Shown in pieces: positions 26,766 to 28,508 of a stretch of 28,508 nucleotides of DNA; position 1 is the stretch's first letter; each line of letters starts with the position of its first letter. The position numbers were made by a program, and so were the translations under genes. Source of the stretch: a virus; the IMG/VR virus record IMGVR_UViG_3300034198_002272, positions 1 through 28,508 of that record. The stretch is one strand, 5' to 3'. Below the pieces are notes generated by a model, which was not told the origin of the DNA, searched no databases, and saw nothing but the letters and a program-made list of their open reading frames with translations.

Positions 26766-27945
26766 TATTTTCCTCGTAATATGCATATTCGCCAAACGGA
26801 GGAACAATAGTGTTATTACCATGAATAATGAATACTGTATCACAGTAGTTTTCATCACCCCACTCACCGTATGGATAACCGTCTGTAAACATGATGAACT
26901 TCTTAGGAGTAATATCCTGTTCTTTCATGTATTCCCAGTTAGCCATAAAATCAGTACCTCCGCCGCCCATGACTTCGTAGTTATCAAACTCGTCTGCACT
27001 GTACCCATCAAAATTGGCTTCGTTGTAAATGTTAGTGTCAAAGCACCAAAGTTTGATCTTGAAATCTTTGTATTCTTGCATAATACCTTTGATTTCACTT
27101 AAGAAGTCTTTTGCTTGATCGTCACCGATAGAACCAGACATGTCAATGCTAACGCAGATATCAATAGTTTCTTCAAAGTTCATTCCTGGCAATACTGCAC
27201 CAATGTGCCAACCTTTACGATTAGGACGTTGGAATGTAAAGTCATTACGGATAGTACTTTGGATCTGTTGGCGCAAAATTTCACGCCAGTTCATTTTAGG
27301 TTCGGTGAGTTCTTTAATCATGCGTTGGATGCTTGCAGGAGTATTGCCTGCACCCGCCGCCTGTGCCGCTTGAATAGTAGCTTCACGAATCTCGTCACGA
27401 ATCTGTTTGAGCTCGTCTTTGGTATAGCTGGGTTTATTACCTTTACCCTTGCCATCTTTATCACCCCAGTCGACGTGATCATCTAGCAGTTGCCCCAATG
27501 CTTCTAACTCTTGCTCATCCATGTCGTCATAGATTTTGTCGTATACTTCTTCCGCACTCATACCGTAATATTTGGTATCGTGAAAAATCTTAATCTCTTT
27601 AGGAGGAACTTCACCGATTCGATCTCGAATCAACTGTCCGTTAACACAATAGTCAGCGGCAATATTAAAAATCTTTCGATTACGACCTTCGTTACGACCC
27701 ATATGGTCAAATACATTATGCAAGATTTCGTGAGCAATAACAAACTCAACCTGTTTAGTAGTAAGGGGAGTAAAAAACTCACGATTGAAGAAAATGCTAC
27801 GACCATCAGTTGCGGCTGTGGCACACCAATCGGATGCATCTACGATTTTAAGGCGAGTAGCTATATTACCAAAAAACGGATGGCGGAGTAGCAAGCCTAC
27901 TCGGGCTACAATAATTTTATCAATAACTGGATCTAAATGCGACAT
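26749..27945 (-). CDS. VWA domain protein with DUF2201-like peptidase domain, MoxR partner
   Basis: 398 aa from ATG 27945, chosen because AGGAG lies 5 nt upstream and an in-frame GTG at 27984 lies upstream of the predicted transcript start. The N-terminal domain has HEILHNVFDH (72-81), a zinc-protease-like HExxH followed by NIAADYCVN (94-102), as in DUF2201-type putative metallopeptidases. The middle is charged (linker about 160-215). The C-terminal VWA-like domain keeps the metal site: DMSGS (D268, S270, S272), GGGGTDF (T331) and FTDG (D355). The gene follows that of a MoxR-like AAA ATPase, a pairing known in bacteria and phages where the ATPase remodels targets brought by the VWA partner. 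Target unknown. Proteolytic activity is possible, not shown. Confidence 0.88.
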   Translation of the reverse strand: MSHLDPVIDKIIVARVGLLLRHPFFGNIATRLKIVDASDWCATAATDGRSIFFNREFFTPLTTKQVEFVIAHEILHNVFDHMGRNEGRNRKIFNIAADYCVNGQLIRDRIGEVPPKEIKIFHDTKYYGMSAEEVYDKIYDDMDEQELEALGQLLDDHVDWGDKDGKGKGNKPSYTKDELKQIRDEIREATIQAAQAAGAGNTPASIQRMIKELTEPKMNWREILRQQIQSTIRNDFTFQRPNRKGWHIGAVLPGMNFEETIDICVSIDMSGSIGDDQAKDFLSEIKGIMQEYKDFKIKLWCFDTNIYNEANFDGYSADEFDNYEVMGGGGTDFMANWEYMKEQDITPKKFIMFTDGYPYGEWGDENYCDTVFIIHGNNTIVPPFGEYAYYEENNGTQS

Positions 27946-27950
27946 ATCTG

Positions 27951-27955
27951 CTCCT
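27951..27955 (-). promoter_or_regulatory. Shine-Dalgarno of the VWA/peptidase-like gene
   Basis: AGGAG, 5 nt before ATG at 27945 on the minus strand. It decides the start in favour of the 398-aa product over longer alternatives. Confidence 0.75.
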
Positions 27956-27974
27956 AAGTGTTTACTATGTATAT

Positions 27975-28003
27975 AGTATAACACCTCCCGTAGGAGGTGT
28001 CAA
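27975..28003 (-). promoter_or_regulatory. Sigma-70-type promoter (TTGACA-17 bp-TATACT)
   Basis: Read on the minus strand, TTGACA (28003-27998) is followed by exactly 17 bases and TATACT (27980-27975): a perfect -35, ideal spacing and a -10 one base from consensus. The start of transcription would fall near 27968, giving a leader of about 23 nt with AGGAG before the VWA gene. Host-polymerase promoters of this kind drive early genes in T4-like phages, so the minus block from the VWA gene to thyX is probably early (inference). Confidence 0.75.
27981..28000. repeat. Perfect inverted repeat filling a promoter spacer
   Basis: ACACCTCC and GGAGGTGT form an 8-bp perfect inverted repeat around a 4-base centre (CGTA on the plus strand), spanning the whole -35 to -10 spacer and the last three bases of the -35 box. 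It lacks a following T-run on either strand, so it does not look like an intrinsic terminator. An operator for a repressor, or a hairpin in read-through RNA from the ATPase gene, are the alternatives. Confidence 0.75.
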
Positions 28004-28019
28004 CTATCCTCAAACCGTT

Positions 28020-28508
28020 TTATCGGCCGTCTTTTTCAGTTGCGGCGCTAATGTACTTACCGAACTTAGCATGGAACTCGTCAAAACATTTAATCTCGTC
28101 TGGATCCAATGGCAGTTTGTAGCTAGACAATGCCAACTTAGTGCCCATAATAACTAGCTCAGTTTCAAAATTATCCATCATAAACTGGAAGAAACAGTTA
28201 ACTTGATCATTCCAGTTTTTGGCTTTTTTGTCGCATGCATCTTTGAGTTCGTAGCAAAGGCTAACAGTCAACGAGTACATTGCTGAAATCTCTTTGGACT
28301 CCATTTTCTTAACTTTGCCATTCAAAATATCACCAGGATTTGGCATCTTGCTAGCAATCTTACGATGTGCCATAAACTTAACAGCCAAACCTTCGCCAAC
28401 TGAACCTGATACCAAATCAGTCATTGTATTTTCGTCAGTGTCATCGTCGTGCAACAACTCGCTAACAAATGACCAGCTACGTGGAGTAGCAAACGAACGT
28501 GAGCTAGA
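28020..28508 (-). CDS. MoxR-like AAA ATPase, C-terminal part (5' partial)
   Basis: The frame is open to the window edge, so the protein begins outside; 162 residues are visible. The first visible stretch reads RSFATPRSWSFVSELLHD, the sensor-2/lid-type TPRSW...S signature of MoxR-family ATPases, where the Arg contacts ATP. The C-terminal helical part (NDQVNCFFQFMMDNFETELV and onward) is the usual lid plus extension. Walker A and B are not in view. A TTG at 28457 is in frame but is not the start, since the lid motif precedes it. Placed directly upstream of the VWA/peptidase-like gene, it is very likely its partner chaperone-like ATPase. The call rests on the lid motif plus context. Confidence 0.7.
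   Translation of the reverse strand, partial: SSSRSFATPRSWSFVSELLHDDDTDENTMTDLVSGSVGEGLAVKFMAHRKIASKMPNPGDILNGKVKKMESKEISAMYSLTVSLCYELKDACDKKAKNWNDQVNCFFQFMMDNFETELVIMGTKLALSSYKLPLDPDEIKCFDEFHAKFGKYISAATEKDGR

Noticed and set aside
26766-26867. Longer methyltransferase-like start with a hydrophobic, membrane-like leader
   Set aside because: That segment lies wholly inside the VWA gene, and a good ribosome site supports the ATG at 26765 instead.
27709-27730. True metzincin zinc site in the VWA protein
   Set aside because: The third His lies 9 residues after the first His, not 10 as in HExxHxxGxxH, and the Gly is missing; only a generic HExxH claim is kept.
27115-27891. Plus-strand reading frames opposite the VWA/peptidase-like gene
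   Set aside because: The minus-strand protein has intact HExxH and VWA metal-site motifs; the plus frames are antisense shadows without ribosome sites.
27981-28000. Inverted repeat as an intrinsic terminator of the ATPase gene
   Set aside because: No T-run follows on either strand and it lies precisely within a -35/-10 spacer, so an operator-like role fits better.

Overview
The window looks like part of the genome of a large, AT-rich, T4-like marine tailed phage (myovirus type). The evidence is a long co-oriented block of tail and baseplate-periphery genes, a T4-type late-promoter octamer (GATAAATA or CTAAATA) in three of the few real intergenic gaps, near-continuous coding with 1-14 nt overlaps, and accessory genes typical of marine T4-like phages: thyX, a MoxR-type AAA ATPase with its VWA/peptidase-like partner, and glycosyltransferase-like genes. 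No integrase, transposase, tRNA, CRISPR array or bacterial housekeeping gene is present. The host cannot be named from the sequence; a marine proteobacterial or cyanobacterial host is only a guess.

Plus strand, 1-19379: virion adhesion genes. The window opens inside a giant structural protein (more than 3,160 residues, 5' end outside). It is followed by a repeat-built fibre protein, a complete S53 sedolisin-type serine-carboxyl peptidase with its propeptide, a 202-aa structural-type protein, three fibre proteins sharing one N-terminal module (one ending in a tail-collar domain), and a further 298-aa fibre-associated protein.

Plus strand, 19433-24101: six tightly overlapping genes behind their own late promoter. 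They comprise a 116-aa conserved small protein, two paralogous DxD glycosyltransferase-like proteins, a 203-aa unknown, and two more related DxD proteins of a second type. Their position directly behind the fibre genes suggests, but does not prove, modification of virion or host surface glycans late in infection.

Minus strand, 28508-24058: a convergent block. It runs from a MoxR-like AAA ATPase (only the C-terminus is visible), through a VWA/peptidase-like partner, a small methyltransferase-like protein and four small proteins, to thyX. A near-perfect sigma-70-type promoter (TTGACA, 17 bp, TATACT) drives the block from the VWA gene onward, and its spacer is almost filled by a perfect 8-bp inverted repeat. 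The two blocks meet tail to tail with thyX and the last glycosyltransferase gene overlapping by 44 bp. No gap longer than 75 bases lacks a gene.

The most noteworthy items are the sedolisin inside a tail-fibre operon, the four-gene glycosyltransferase cassette, and the promoter with a palindromic spacer.
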